Source: Limimaricola hongkongensis DSM 17492 (GTDB taxonomy: Bacteria; Pseudomonadota; Alphaproteobacteria; Rhodobacterales; Rhodobacteraceae). From it: a stretch of DNA of 64,000 bases. The stretch's first letter is position 1, and each line of letters opens with the position of its first letter. The DNA lies in NCBI RefSeq assembly GCF_000600975.2, contig NZ_KK088652.1, forward strand, positions 186,001 through 250,000, written 5' to 3'. A program made the position numbers and the translations under genes. The notes under the pieces are model-generated. The model was given only the letters and a program-made list of their open reading frames with translations. It did not search any database and was not told the DNA's origin. Positions 1 through 8,520 of this stretch are shown piece by piece.

Positions 1-1
1 G

Positions 2-355
2 CGCCGCAAGGTGGCCGCCGAAGCCGCGACCGCTGAGCTGAACCTCGCAAAAGCGAAAGGCGAGGTCGTCGCGATCGACCTGGTCGGCCGCGAGGTCGGA
101 GCCGCTCTCGCCGCGTGCCGGGCCCGGTTGATGTCGATCGGCGCTTCGGTCGCGCCGAAGGTTGATCTCGCGCCCGACACCGCCGCGGTCAAGGAGATGA
201 TCGACGACGCGATCTATGAGGCTCTCGATGAGATCAGCGGCGTCACATTTGAATTCGGTGCCGACCCAGAAGAAGGCGATCCGCAGGATGCTGCGGGACC
301 TTCTGACGGCGACGATGACGCCGCCGCCGAAGCTGACGCTCAGCGAATGGGCTGA
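2..355 (+). CDS. Terminase small subunit (5' partial)
   Basis: This is the C-terminal part of a phage DNA-packaging recognition subunit of the lambda gpNu1 type. The frame is open to the window edge, so the start and the N-terminal DNA-binding domain are missing. What remains is an alanine- and arginine-rich helical segment (ARRK-like start, then AACRARLMSIGASVAPK) typical of the region that contacts the large subunit, followed by an acidic tail rich in Asp and Glu. Its end overlaps the start of the large terminase, as is usual for these pairs. The assignment rests on helix character and position rather than on a catalytic motif. Confidence 0.75.
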   Translation, partial: RRKVAAEAATAELNLAKAKGEVVAIDLVGREVGAALAACRARLMSIGASVAPKVDLAPDTAAVKEMIDDAIYEALDEISGVTFEFGADPEEGDPQDAAGPSDGDDDAAAEADAQRMG

Positions 356-2180
356 CGAGAACCGAGTCCTCTCTGCTGAAAGCTCCGCCGAGCGGGGCCG
401 GTGGCGAACCAGCCGCGCCGAGTTCCAGCGCGGCATCATGGACGCGATCACCGATCCGAAGGCGCACACGGTGGTGGTGCGCAAGCCCGCCCAGGTAGGC
501 TGGACTGAAATCATCAATAATGTGGTCGGCTACTTCGTTGACCGCGACCCGGCCTCGATTCTGATCATGCAGCCGACCGTGAAAATGGCGGAGACGTGGT
601 CGAAGAAGCGGCTCACGCCGATGCTGCGGGACACGCCCTGCCTGCGGGGCAAGATCAAGGACGCCAAGTCGCGCGACAGCGACAACACGATCCTCGAGAA
701 GGGCTTCCCCGGCGGCTATATGGCCATCGTGGGAGCCAACACGCCGAACGATCTGGCCTCGCGCCCGATCCGGGTGGTGCTGGCCGACGAGGTCGACAAG
801 TACCCGGCCAGCGCCGGTGACTTCGGCGACCCCCTCGCGCTCGCATCTTCGCGGCAGGCGACCTTCTGGAACCGTAAGACGCTGGTCGGCTCGACGCCGG
901 GCGACATGCGGCTCTCGACGGTGGAGCGCAAGTTTCAGGAGGGCGACCAGCGGCATTACCATGTGCCATGCCCGCATTGCGGGCATCGGCAGGTGCTGCG
1001 CTGGGAGCAGGTCGTCTGGGATAAGGACGAGACGGGGCACAAGCCGGAAACGGCGCACTATGCCTGCGAGGCACCGGACTGCGGCACGCTGTGGTCCGAC
1101 GCCGAACGGTGGCGCGCGATCGCGAAGGGCGAATGGATCGCGACGAAGCCGTTCAAGGGCACTGCGAGCTTTGCGGTCTCGGGCTTTATGAGCCCATGGC
1201 TGACGCTCGAGGGGATCGTCTCAAAGTTCCTTGCGGCGAAGGATTTCCCGCACGCGCTGCGGCAGTGGGTCAACGAGGTGAAGGGCGAGGCATGGGAGGA
1301 GCGCGGCGAGGCGGCAGATGCCGACGCTCTGGCATCCCGTCTCGAAGCCTATGACGGCGACACGCTGCCAGATTGGGTGCGCCTGGTCACCGCCGGCGCC
1401 GACACGCAGGACGACCGCCTTGAGGTGACCTACACCGCGTGGGGCGACGGCGAAGAGGCCTGGGTGATCCGACACGATGTGCTGCCGGGCAACACGGCGG
1501 AGCTGGCGGTCTGGGACGATCTCGACCGGGCACTGCGCGACAGCGTCTTCACGATTGAGGGCGGGCGCAAGCTGAAGGTCAGAGCGGCCTGCATCGATAG
1601 CGGCGGCCACCGTGGCGCCATGGTGCTGAGCTTCGCGCGGGCGCGGGCCAGCCGGAAGATCTACGCCACGAAGGGCGTGGGTAACGATCACCGCGGCTCC
1701 AAACCCATCTGGGGAAAGGCGCTGCTCAAGACGAAGAACGCGGGCGACCGGCTCTGGGCCGTGGGCGTCGATACCGGCAAGGACGATCTCGCGGCGCGGC
1801 TGCGGATCGTGCCCGGCGAGGGACCGACCCCGAAGGCGGTCCACTTCCCGGCAACGGGGCTTTCGGCGGATTACTTCGAGCAGCTGACCGCCGAGCAGGC
1901 GGTGATGCAGGTGAACCAGGACGGTCGCAAAGTGCGGCGCTGGAAGTTGAAGCAGGGGCAGGAGCGCAACGAAGCGCTCGACTGCTTCATCCTGAGCCAC
2001 GCGGCGATGCTCTCGCTTCCCGTACGGCTGGTGAAGGCGCCGCGGCGCACGGGTGTTCCGGTCGAAGACGCGACAGCAGAACACGAAGAGGTGGCCGTAG
2101 AGGCCGCCGAAGAACAGGCGACCCCGGTCGCGCAACCGAAACTCCGCCGCCGGCGCGCAAAATGGAAGGGGTACTCATGA
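288..2180 (+). CDS. Terminase large subunit (gpA family)
   Basis: ATP-driven DNA packaging motor and nuclease that cuts concatemeric phage DNA and fills the prohead. The lambda gpA-type ATPase signature RKPAQVGWTE is near residue 50, and the Walker B-like VVLADEVDKYP is near residue 155. A CPHCGH...C pair suggests a metal-binding knuckle between the ATPase and nuclease parts. The C-terminal region keeps ATAG-like TAGADTQDDR and IDSGGH motifs of the nuclease domain. I place the start at the ATG at 288, overlapping the small subunit; an ATG at 315 is also possible. Length (630 aa) fits the family. The stop overlaps the next ATG. Confidence 0.95.
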   Translation: MLRDLLTATMTPPPKLTLSEWADENRVLSAESSAERGRWRTSRAEFQRGIMDAITDPKAHTVVVRKPAQVGWTEIINNVVGYFVDRDPASILIMQPTVKMAETWSKKRLTPMLRDTPCLRGKIKDAKSRDSDNTILEKGFPGGYMAIVGANTPNDLASRPIRVVLADEVDKYPASAGDFGDPLALASSRQATFWNRKTLVGSTPGDMRLSTVERKFQEGDQRHYHVPCPHCGHRQVLRWEQVVWDKDETGHKPETAHYACEAPDCGTLWSDAERWRAIAKGEWIATKPFKGTASFAVSGFMSPWLTLEGIVSKFLAAKDFPHALRQWVNEVKGEAWEERGEAADADALASRLEAYDGDTLPDWVRLVTAGADTQDDRLEVTYTAWGDGEEAWVIRHDVLPGNTAELAVWDDLDRALRDSVFTIEGGRKLKVRAACIDSGGHRGAMVLSFARARASRKIYATKGVGNDHRGSKPIWGKALLKTKNAGDRLWAVGVDTGKDDLAARLRIVPGEGPTPKAVHFPATGLSADYFEQLTAEQAVMQVNQDGRKVRRWKLKQGQERNEALDCFILSHAAMLSLPVRLVKAPRRTGVPVEDATAEHEEVAVEAAEEQATPVAQPKLRRRRAKWKGYS

Positions 2181-2374
2181 CGCATCAGCATTCATGGCCC
2201 TTCGACGGTCCGGCGATCGATGGACCGGCGGTGGGGGATCGCCTGATTTCCATGAGCCCGGCCTATGTCTGGTCCGCTCCGCTGACCCTTTGGCAGAAGC
2301 TGCGCCGGAAGTGGGCCACCCGCCACGTCTATACATTTGACGACGGCGTGTGGCGTCTGAAGGGCGAGTCCTGA
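2177..2374 (+). CDS. Small phage protein between terminase and portal
   Basis: A 65-residue protein of unknown function. It starts at an ATG that overlaps the terminase stop (ATGA), preceded by GGAAGGGG, and its own stop overlaps the portal start (TGATG). Translational coupling on both sides argues that it is real. The position is where lambda has gpW, but the sequence does not look like gpW, and a clear gpW-like gene follows the portal. The protein has Trp and aromatic residues (SWPFDG, YVWSAPLTLWQKLRRKW) and a basic middle. No transmembrane segment is evident. Confidence 0.6.
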   Translation: MTHQHSWPFDGPAIDGPAVGDRLISMSPAYVWSAPLTLWQKLRRKWATRHVYTFDDGVWRLKGES

Positions 2375-4029
2375 TGGCGATTCTTGACATGTTTCGCCGC
2401 TCGACTGCGCCCGCCGCGCCCAAGACCAGCGCGCCGCGCGCGGTGACGCCGCAGGCCCGCTACATGGGCCATGACCGCACGGGCGTTCTGTCGATGCGCC
2501 GCGCCGTGACTCGCGATGTGAAGCTCGACGTGCGCGAGGCCGCGAACCGGTCGTTCGGCTTGGCCTTCGACTTCCTGCAGAACAGTGGCTGGATCAGCGG
2601 CGCGGCCGACCAGATCATCGCCGACATGATCGGCGCCGAACTGAAGCTCAACGCCAAGCCGGACCTCAAGGGTCTGGGCTATGAAGAGAAGGAACGCGCC
2701 GACTGGTGCCGCCTCGTCGAGAAGGAATGGCGCCGCTGGTCGTGGACCCCGTGGGAATGCGACCTCGAAGGCAAAGCGACGGTTGGCGAGATGCTCGATG
2801 GCGCGGCGCGCTACTACCTCGCCGGCGGCGAAGCGCTGGCCGTGCTCGATTTCATGGGCCGTGCCGACCGCCGCCGCTATGGCATCCAGACCGGCACGAA
2901 GGTGCGCCTCGTCTCGCCGCATCGGCTGACGCAGCACACCAGCCCCATGGAGGGCTGGGACCAGGGCATCTATCACGACGCGACGGGTCGCCCGACGCAT
3001 TACCGATTTCGCCGCGCGTCTTCAGGCCTCGACGTCGATGCCGACATTCCGGCTCGCGACGGCGTGCTGATGCGTGTCCTGCACGTCATGGATCGCGGCG
3101 CGACCCCGAACAGCCCTCGCGGCATTTCACCCATGGCGCCGGCGTTCCGGACCATCGCGCAGTCGGATCAACTGGCCGACGCGACCCTGACCACGGCTCT
3201 GCTACAGACCGCGTTCGCGGCGACGATCCAAAGCCCCGAGCCGAGCGAGGTTGCCTTTCAGGCGCTGCAACAGTTGCATGACCTCGAAGAGAACGATCCC
3301 GAGCAGTTCGAGGGTGCATCCGACCTGGCCGGCGACCTGTTCACCGTCTGGGAACAGCGCCTCGATGCGTTGAAGTCGAAGGCGCTCTCGATCGGTGGCG
3401 ATGCCAGTCAGGTGAACCACCTCGGACCGGGCGAAAATCTGCAGCTGCATGGCGCGGTGACGCCGGGCCCGCAGTATCTGCCCTTCCAGCAGAACCTGTT
3501 GCGCGAGATGGCGCGCTGCCTGGGCGTGACGTTCGAGAACCTGACGATGGATCACTCCAACGCCAGCTATTCGAGCACCCGCATGGCGACGGCCTCGATC
3601 TGGCCGATCACCGTTCGGCGCCGCGAGCGCATCATCGCGCCGCTGGCGCAGGGCATCTACGAGGCATGGCTCGACGAGGCCATCGGCACCGGGCGCATTC
3701 CGATCAAGGGCGGCTACGCGGCCTTCGCGGCAAACCGCGACAAGGTCGTCGACAGCGAATGGCGTGGCCCGCCGCGCCCCAGCGCCGACCCCTACAAGGA
3801 CGCGCTCGCCAACAAGCTCCGGCTGGAGCAGGGATCGACCACGCTGCAACAGATCTGCGCCGAGCAGGGCGACGACTGGGAAGAGACGGTCGACCAGATC
3901 GCGATCGAGGCCGCCCGCATGCGCGCCGCGGGCATTACACCGCCGTTCGGGCGCATGTCGGGCGGCGAGGGTGCCGGGCCGCAGGGCGCGGCAGCGGAAG
4001 GCCGGAGGGAGCCGAGCAATGGCGACTGA
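2374..4029 (+). CDS. Portal protein, lambda gpB family
   Basis: Forms the dodecameric ring at the capsid vertex through which DNA is packaged and to which the neck attaches. The 551-residue length and several stretches fit the lambda portal family, including the N-terminal region with ARYMGHDRTG, the segment RVLHVMDRGATPNSPRGISPMAP, and the late motif SNASYSSTRMA near residue 395. The start at 2374 overlaps the preceding stop (TGATG). The last codons overlap the gpW-like gene by 11 bases. The C-terminal tail after about residue 500 is low in order and rich in Gly and Ala, which is common in this family. Confidence 0.95.
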   Translation: MAILDMFRRSTAPAAPKTSAPRAVTPQARYMGHDRTGVLSMRRAVTRDVKLDVREAANRSFGLAFDFLQNSGWISGAADQIIADMIGAELKLNAKPDLKGLGYEEKERADWCRLVEKEWRRWSWTPWECDLEGKATVGEMLDGAARYYLAGGEALAVLDFMGRADRRRYGIQTGTKVRLVSPHRLTQHTSPMEGWDQGIYHDATGRPTHYRFRRASSGLDVDADIPARDGVLMRVLHVMDRGATPNSPRGISPMAPAFRTIAQSDQLADATLTTALLQTAFAATIQSPEPSEVAFQALQQLHDLEENDPEQFEGASDLAGDLFTVWEQRLDALKSKALSIGGDASQVNHLGPGENLQLHGAVTPGPQYLPFQQNLLREMARCLGVTFENLTMDHSNASYSSTRMATASIWPITVRRRERIIAPLAQGIYEAWLDEAIGTGRIPIKGGYAAFAANRDKVVDSEWRGPPRPSADPYKDALANKLRLEQGSTTLQQICAEQGDDWEETVDQIAIEAARMRAAGITPPFGRMSGGEGAGPQGAAAEGRREPSNGD

Positions 4030-4255
4030 CTATTGCGCCGAATTGGCCGACCTGAAGCGTGTCCGCCGTGAGCTGATTACCGGGCAGGCCGTAAGCGAAA
4101 CCCGCTTTGGCGAGGACATGGTGAAGTTCACGCGCGCGGACATGAACCGCCTCGACCAGCTCATCGCTGAAGCCGACACCCAATGCACCATCCAGAGCGG
4201 TGGCAAGCCGAAGCGCCGCCGTTACGCGATGGGTGCGCGGTTCCGGCCCTACTGA
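4019..4255 (+). CDS. Head-tail joining protein, gpW family
   Basis: A 78-residue neck protein that docks below the portal after DNA packaging. The core ADLKRVRRELITGQAVSETR followed by FTRADMNRLDQLIAEAD matches the helix-hairpin-helix layout of lambda gpW, and the C-terminus is short and basic. In lambda, W precedes the portal gene B; here it follows B, so the order is swapped. The start lies inside the portal's last codons and is followed by a short gap to the protease gene, so it is read as part of the head operon. Confidence 0.88.
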   Translation: MATDYCAELADLKRVRRELITGQAVSETRFGEDMVKFTRADMNRLDQLIAEADTQCTIQSGGKPKRRRYAMGARFRPY

Positions 4256-4265
4256 GGAAATCGAC

Positions 4266-5552
4266 ATGCGAGCACTCGATGCCGCCCTGGGTACGCCCTG
4301 GGCGATCCAGAGCCATGCGCTTGAGCAGCTGCTGACCATCGCAGCGCGCCAGCACGAGGTGACGCCGGAGGCGCTGGAGAAATACCGCGCCGAAGCGATG
4401 GATCGGGCGGAGACGATGGAGCGCCGCGGCAACGTGGCGATCCTGAATGTGACCGGACCGCTGTTTCGCCGCGCCAACATGTTCACCGCCTTCTCGGGCG
4501 CGTCGAGCTACGACGTGATGCGCCGCGATCTTCAGGTCGCGATCGAGGATCGGGACATCAAGTCCATCCTGCTCAACATCGACAGCCCCGGTGGCCATGC
4601 GAACGGCGTAGGCGAACTGGCCAAGGCGATCTCCGACAGCCCGAAGCCGGTGGTGGCCTATGTCGGTAGCACCGCTGCCTCCGCCGCCTACTGGCTCGCC
4701 AGCGCCGCGCGGCAGATCATCGTCGATGACGCGGCAGTCTTGGGGTCGATCGGCGCGATCATCGGCCTATCGGACAGCTCAGAAGCTGAAAAGGCGAAGG
4801 GCATCCGGCGGTTCGACTTCGTGTCGAGCCAGTCGCCCCTGAAGAACGCCGACCCGGCCACGGAAGACGGGGCCTCCGAATACCAGCGCATCGCTGACCA
4901 GACGGCGGCGGTCTTCATCGAGGCTGTGGCCCGGCACCGCAACACCACCGCCGAAGCCGTGGCCGAGGGCTACGGACGCGGCGGCGTGCTGATCGGGGCC
5001 GACGCCGTTGCGGCTGGCATGGCCGACAGCATCGGCACGTTCGAAGACACGCTCGCGCGCCTGGCGAAGGACGAGACCTTCCCGCGCGCCCCGAAGAATC
5101 CGCGCGCATCGGCGCAGATCAAGCCCAAGGCATCCGCCGGGGCATCCACAGCTCAGAACGGAGGTCTCCCCATGAGCGAAGCACCCACGGCGGATCGCAA
5201 CCCCGCCACCCCGCCCGTCGACAACGGCGCGGCGATCGAAGCCGCCCGCAAGGACGCCGCGGCATCCGCCGTCAAGGCCGACCGCGAGCGCCGCGCCGCA
5301 ATCATGGCGCTGCCCGAAGCCAAGGGCCGCGAAGGCCTTGCCGAGCATCTCTACGCCTCGACCGAGATGGGCGTCGACGAGATCAAGGCGACCCTTTCCG
5401 CCGCGCCCGAGGCCAAGACCGAAGTCCCGGCCGAGGATGCCTACGAGCAGACCCGTCTGGATGGCCGGGGCCTCGGCGGCGCGCCGACGGCCAGCAAAGA
5501 GCAACCGAAGATCGACGCGCGCGGCATCTACGCCTCGCGTCGTGCCGGGTAA
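4266..5552 (+). CDS. Prohead protease/scaffold fusion, S49 family (lambda gpC-like)
   Basis: A 428-residue maturation protease that processes the prohead. The SppA/ClpP-fold core occupies about residues 1-280. NIDSPGGHANG gives the oxyanion loop, and YVGSTAASAAYWLASAA carries the predicted catalytic Ser of S49 enzymes. The second half (from about residue 303) is Ala- and charge-rich with helical character and looks like an internal scaffold. The start at 4266 has GAGGAA just upstream. The decoration and capsid genes follow. An internal, well-placed start at 5172 implies that the scaffold half is also made alone, as in lambda C/Nu3. Confidence 0.93.
   Translation: MRALDAALGTPWAIQSHALEQLLTIAARQHEVTPEALEKYRAEAMDRAETMERRGNVAILNVTGPLFRRANMFTAFSGASSYDVMRRDLQVAIEDRDIKSILLNIDSPGGHANGVGELAKAISDSPKPVVAYVGSTAASAAYWLASAARQIIVDDAAVLGSIGAIIGLSDSSEAEKAKGIRRFDFVSSQSPLKNADPATEDGASEYQRIADQTAAVFIEAVARHRNTTAEAVAEGYGRGGVLIGADAVAAGMADSIGTFEDTLARLAKDETFPRAPKNPRASAQIKPKASAGASTAQNGGLPMSEAPTADRNPATPPVDNGAAIEAARKDAAASAVKADRERRAAIMALPEAKGREGLAEHLYASTEMGVDEIKATLSAAPEAKTEVPAEDAYEQTRLDGRGLGGAPTASKEQPKIDARGIYASRRAG
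5172..5552 (+). CDS. Nested scaffold protein (Nu3-like), in-frame start within the protease gene
   Basis: An in-frame ATG at 5172 begins MSEAPTADRN and is preceded by CGGAGG at 5159-5164, eight bases away. This is a better ribosome-binding site than most in the region. It would give a 126-residue product equal to the C-terminal half of the protease ORF. That half is Ala-, Lys- and Glu-rich, low in aromatic residues and probably helical. Lambda makes its scaffold Nu3 in exactly this way from the 3' part of gene C. The ribosome-binding site and reading frame are seen directly; the function is inferred from the lambda parallel. Confidence 0.7.
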   Translation: MSEAPTADRNPATPPVDNGAAIEAARKDAAASAVKADRERRAAIMALPEAKGREGLAEHLYASTEMGVDEIKATLSAAPEAKTEVPAEDAYEQTRLDGRGLGGAPTASKEQPKIDARGIYASRRAG

Positions 5553-5564
5553 GGAGACATCCCC

Positions 5565-5945
5565 GTGGAAAACAAGATCGACACCGCCCGCAACCTCGGC
5601 TGCGTCCTGTCCGAAGCTGAATTCGGCCGCTCGCGCGACGAGGTGACCATCGCCTCCGGCGAAGGCGTCCTTCAGCCCGGCACCGTGCTGGGCAAGGTGA
5701 CGGCCTCGGGAAAGTTCGTCGCTTCGCCCAATGGGTCGGTGGTTGGCAAGGAAGGCGCCGAAACGGCGGTCGCCGTGCTGGCATACCGGGTCGACGCCGC
5801 CAGCGCCGACGCTCAGGCCGTGGTCATCTCGCGCGCCGCGCAGGTGAAGGGTCCGGAACTGGCCTACGAGGCCAGCGTGAACGACGCCACCAAGACCGCC
5901 ACGAAAGCCGATCAGCTCGCCGCTGTCGGCGTGATCGTGCGCTGA
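5565..5945 (+). CDS. Head decoration protein, lambda gpD family
   Basis: A 126-residue protein that trimerises on the expanded capsid and stabilises it. The stretch GEGVLQPGTVLGKVTASGKF and the following Ala/Val-rich strand region with VAVLAYRVDA are typical of the HDPD/gpD fold. Translation most likely starts at a GTG (5565), with AAGGAG ten bases upstream. The gene lies between the protease/scaffold and the major capsid, as in lambda. The end is followed after 24 bases by the capsid gene with its own strong ribosome-binding site. Confidence 0.92.
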   Translation: MENKIDTARNLGCVLSEAEFGRSRDEVTIASGEGVLQPGTVLGKVTASGKFVASPNGSVVGKEGAETAVAVLAYRVDAASADAQAVVISRAAQVKGPELAYEASVNDATKTATKADQLAAVGVIVR

Positions 5946-5969
5946 CGCATCTGAAAAGGAGTACCTGAC

Positions 5970-6980
5970 ATGCCCGGTATGGACGTGTTCAATGACGATG
6001 CGTTTTCGCTCGTCAGCCTGACCGCCGCGATCAACGCGGAAAAGTATCGCCCCGGCCAGATCGGCGCGACCGGCATCTTCAACGAAGATGGCGTCACCAC
6101 CACCACCGTCTTCGTCGAGCGCCGCGACGGCGTCCTCGGCCTCGTCGAACCCACCGAGCGCGGCGGCCCCGGTGAAACCACCGGCGACGATGGCCGCGAG
6201 GCCGTGCCGTTCCGTGTCCCGCACTACCAGCGCGACGACGCGGTGCTCGCCGACGAGGTGCAGAACGTGCGCGCCTTCGGTTCGGAGCAGGAACTGGAAA
6301 CGGTGGCAGGGCGCGTGAATCGCAAACTGGCTCGCCACGGTCAGGATCTGCAGATGACCCTCGAGCATCAGCGCGTCGGCGCGATCAAGGGCATCGTGAC
6401 CTCGAAGGGCGGCGTCATCCTCGAAAACCTCTACACCCGCTTCGGCATCGCGACCCCCGCGGCCGTTTCGCTGGAGCTGGACGTCGAGACCACCGACGTC
6501 GGCAGCGTCGTGGATGGGGTGCGCCACTCGATCGAGGACTCGCTCGACGCGGCCTATGATGGCATGCACGCCTTCGCCGGTCGCGATCTCCATTCCGCGC
6601 TCTGGCGCCATAAGAGCGTGAAGGAGACGCTTCTGAGCCATGCCGGTGCGGTTCAGCTTCGCATGGCCGTGCCGGATGTTTTCGAGTTCGGCGGCATCAC
6701 CTGGGAGCGCTACCGCACCGGCGCCTCCGCTTCGACCGACGCTGGCGGCGCCTACATCGCGCCGAACGAAGCGCGCGTCGTTCCGGTGGGCGTGCCCGAC
6801 CTGTTCATCACCCGGTTCGCCCCGGCGGACTACGAGGACACGGTGAACACCGAAGGGCTCCCGCTCTACGCCCGGCAGTATGCCATGCAGAACGGCAAAG
6901 GCCGCCACCTCGAGGCGCAGATGAACGCGATCTCCATCTGCACCCGCCCCGAAACCCTTCGCCGCCTTACGCTGACCTGA
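5970..6980 (+). CDS. Major capsid protein, gpE family
   Basis: The 336-residue shell protein of the head. The N-terminus (DVFNDDAFSLVSLTAAIN) followed by a GATGIF segment and the FVERRDG stretch match the lambda gpE-type HK97-fold family. ATG 5970 has AAAAGGAG upstream, a strong site fitting a highly expressed protein. The length fits the family. It overlaps the next gene by one base (TGATG). Confidence 0.95.
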   Translation: MPGMDVFNDDAFSLVSLTAAINAEKYRPGQIGATGIFNEDGVTTTTVFVERRDGVLGLVEPTERGGPGETTGDDGREAVPFRVPHYQRDDAVLADEVQNVRAFGSEQELETVAGRVNRKLARHGQDLQMTLEHQRVGAIKGIVTSKGGVILENLYTRFGIATPAAVSLELDVETTDVGSVVDGVRHSIEDSLDAAYDGMHAFAGRDLHSALWRHKSVKETLLSHAGAVQLRMAVPDVFEFGGITWERYRTGASASTDAGGAYIAPNEARVVPVGVPDLFITRFAPADYEDTVNTEGLPLYARQYAMQNGKGRHLEAQMNAISICTRPETLRRLTLT

Positions 6981-7330
6981 TGGCCGGCTATGTGATGCGC
7001 AGCACGGTCATCGTCCCGAAGACGGTGGCCGAGCTGGAGGGCGGGCAGACGGTTGCGAAGGGAAGCGCCGTCACCCTGCCGGAGTCCTACGGGGATCACC
7101 TCGTCGCCGAGAAGCTCGCGCGCCGCGACGACGATGCGGTTACCAATCAGGCCGATCGCGACCGCGCCGACATGATTGGCGAGATCATCGAGATGCTCGG
7201 CGACGACGAGTTCACCAAGGGCGGGAAACCTGACGTCGAAGCGATCAACAAGGCTCTGCCCGAAGACGCGGACCCCGTGACCGCCGCCGAACGCGATAGC
7301 GTCTGGGCGGCGATGGAAGCCGCGGACTGA
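6980..7330 (+). CDS. Head-region protein, function unknown (gpFI-like position)
   Basis: A 116-residue, strongly acidic protein directly behind the capsid gene and coupled to it through TGATG. The first 45 residues (STVIVPKTVAELEGGQTVAKGS) look like a small beta-rich fold. The second half is Asp-rich and helical (RDRADMIGEIIEMLGDD). In lambda this place is held by FI, a packaging accessory factor, but sequence alone does not prove homology. A GC-rich hairpin follows the stop, separating this gene from the neck genes. Confidence 0.55.
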   Translation: MAGYVMRSTVIVPKTVAELEGGQTVAKGSAVTLPESYGDHLVAEKLARRDDDAVTNQADRDRADMIGEIIEMLGDDEFTKGGKPDVEAINKALPEDADPVTAAERDSVWAAMEAAD

Positions 7331-7337
7331 CCAGACC

Positions 7338-7357
7338 GGGCCGGGTTCGCCCGGCCC
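7338..7357 (+). other. GC-rich intergenic hairpin with TTCG loop
   Basis: Eight perfect base pairs (GGGCCGGG / CCCGGCCC) close a TTCG tetraloop in the 48-base gap between two head/neck genes. No T-run follows, so it is more likely an RNA processing or stability element than a full terminator. Similar hairpins occupy other long gaps of this late operon (13,837-13,854; 14,350-14,363; 23,232-23,245). Confidence 0.6.
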
Positions 7358-7378
7358 ATCTCCAAGAAGGAGAGCGCC

Positions 7379-7750
7379 ATGCCCGCCGCATTCCACGAGT
7401 ATCGAGACCGCGCCGTCGCCACCGTCGATCGCGTGATGGCGGAGGGCATCGCCTTCTACTTCATGCGTGGCGGGGTCACCGATCCCGACCGCGACAACGT
7501 GACCATCCGCGCCGATCTGCGCGTCGGCACCGGCGACAACGCCATCGACACCCGCAGCCGCAACTGGGCGCAACGGATCGCCGCCGGGAAGGCGCAGCTG
7601 CACGTCGATCGCGCCACCAATCCGCGCCTGACCGTTCGCAAGGGCGACCGTATCCGCGCCATCGAGCGCGTGGGTCAGCCGTTCTTCGAGGTTCTGCGCG
7701 CCGATGACCGCGCTCATGGGCGCCTCGTTCTGGAACTGGGGGAAATATGA
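7379..7750 (+). CDS. Probable head-tail connector (neck) protein
   Basis: A 123-residue protein with AAGGAG upstream of ATG 7379. It is predicted to be mostly beta (VTIRADLRVGTGDNAID, LTVRKGDRIRAIERVGQPFFEV), in line with small phage head-tail adaptor or head-closure proteins such as lambda FII. No specific motif fixes the family. It lies between the capsid and the tail genes and overlaps the next gene by four bases (ATGA), so a neck role is inferred from order and fold character. Confidence 0.55.
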   Translation: MPAAFHEYRDRAVATVDRVMAEGIAFYFMRGGVTDPDRDNVTIRADLRVGTGDNAIDTRSRNWAQRIAAGKAQLHVDRATNPRLTVRKGDRIRAIERVGQPFFEVLRADDRAHGRLVLELGEI

Positions 7751-8520
7751 GCTTCGCCCGCTTCGCCCTGCGCGCCAGCGCCGTTCGCGCGCTGCGCGGC
7801 GCCACGCTGGTCGGCGATAACGTTCGCGACAGCGATTTCGGCGCGATCGACATCGCGGGCGATGGCAGCCTTCGCACCGATCAAGACCGGCCCTTTGTGC
7901 TCGTCTATACCGACGACGGCGAGGCGACCGAGACCGACCTTCGCAGTCTGCGTCAGAACGGCGCCGTCGATTTCGTGTGCGAGTTCGGCATCGCCGCTGC
8001 GATGACAGTGCTCGACGAGGAGACCGGCGCGAGCCACATCGCGGGCATCAGCATGCCGCCGACCGATGCGAACTTCGAGCTGACGCTCGACATGATCGAC
8101 CGGCAAATTGTCGCGGCGCTGACCGGGCAGGGCGTATGGGCCGAGATCTGGCGCCGCCTGAGCCTGTCGGTGACCAAGATCGAGCGCCGCCGCGCCGCGG
8201 CCTCCGACGAGGGCATGCGGCTCGCCGCGCGCCAGATGCGAGTGCGGCTGGACCTGCTGCCGGACCCGGTCGCGGGCCAGCCAATGGCGCCCGGCGCCGT
8301 CTGGGCAGATTTCGTGGCGGCCATCACTGCTGAGGACGCGGTGCTTGGCGATGTCGCCGCGAGCTTCCTCGGGGGCCAGGATACCGCACTGACATATGAC
8401 ATGCTGCGCGCCGGGCGCGGGCATACCGAGGCCGAGGGGCGCGCGCTGGGATACGGCCCGTTCCACCCCGGCCACCCCGAATACCTGATCACCGATCCCC
8501 GGATCGAAACCGATGTCTGA
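7747..8520 (+). CDS. Probable tail terminator/neck protein
   Basis: A 257-residue protein. Its N-terminal part (SAVRALRGATLVGDNVRDSDF, then FVLVYTDDGEA and a helix-strand pattern) resembles phage tail-terminator proteins, which cap the tail tube and join it to the neck. The C-terminal 100 residues are less typical and may be an added domain. It is coupled to the preceding gene by ATGA and overlaps the baseplate V gene by eight bases. Assignment is from fold pattern and gene order, not from a recognised catalytic or structural motif. Confidence 0.5.
   Translation: MSFARFALRASAVRALRGATLVGDNVRDSDFGAIDIAGDGSLRTDQDRPFVLVYTDDGEATETDLRSLRQNGAVDFVCEFGIAAAMTVLDEETGASHIAGISMPPTDANFELTLDMIDRQIVAALTGQGVWAEIWRRLSLSVTKIERRRAAASDEGMRLAARQMRVRLDLLPDPVAGQPMAPGAVWADFVAAITAEDAVLGDVAASFLGGQDTALTYDMLRAGRGHTEAEGRALGYGPFHPGHPEYLITDPRIETDV

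Noticed and set aside
4779..6908. Long open frame (709 codons) on the minus strand opposite scaffold, decoration and capsid genes
   Set aside because: It is antisense to three well-recognised phage genes with good ribosome-binding sites. High GC content makes such opposite-strand open frames common.
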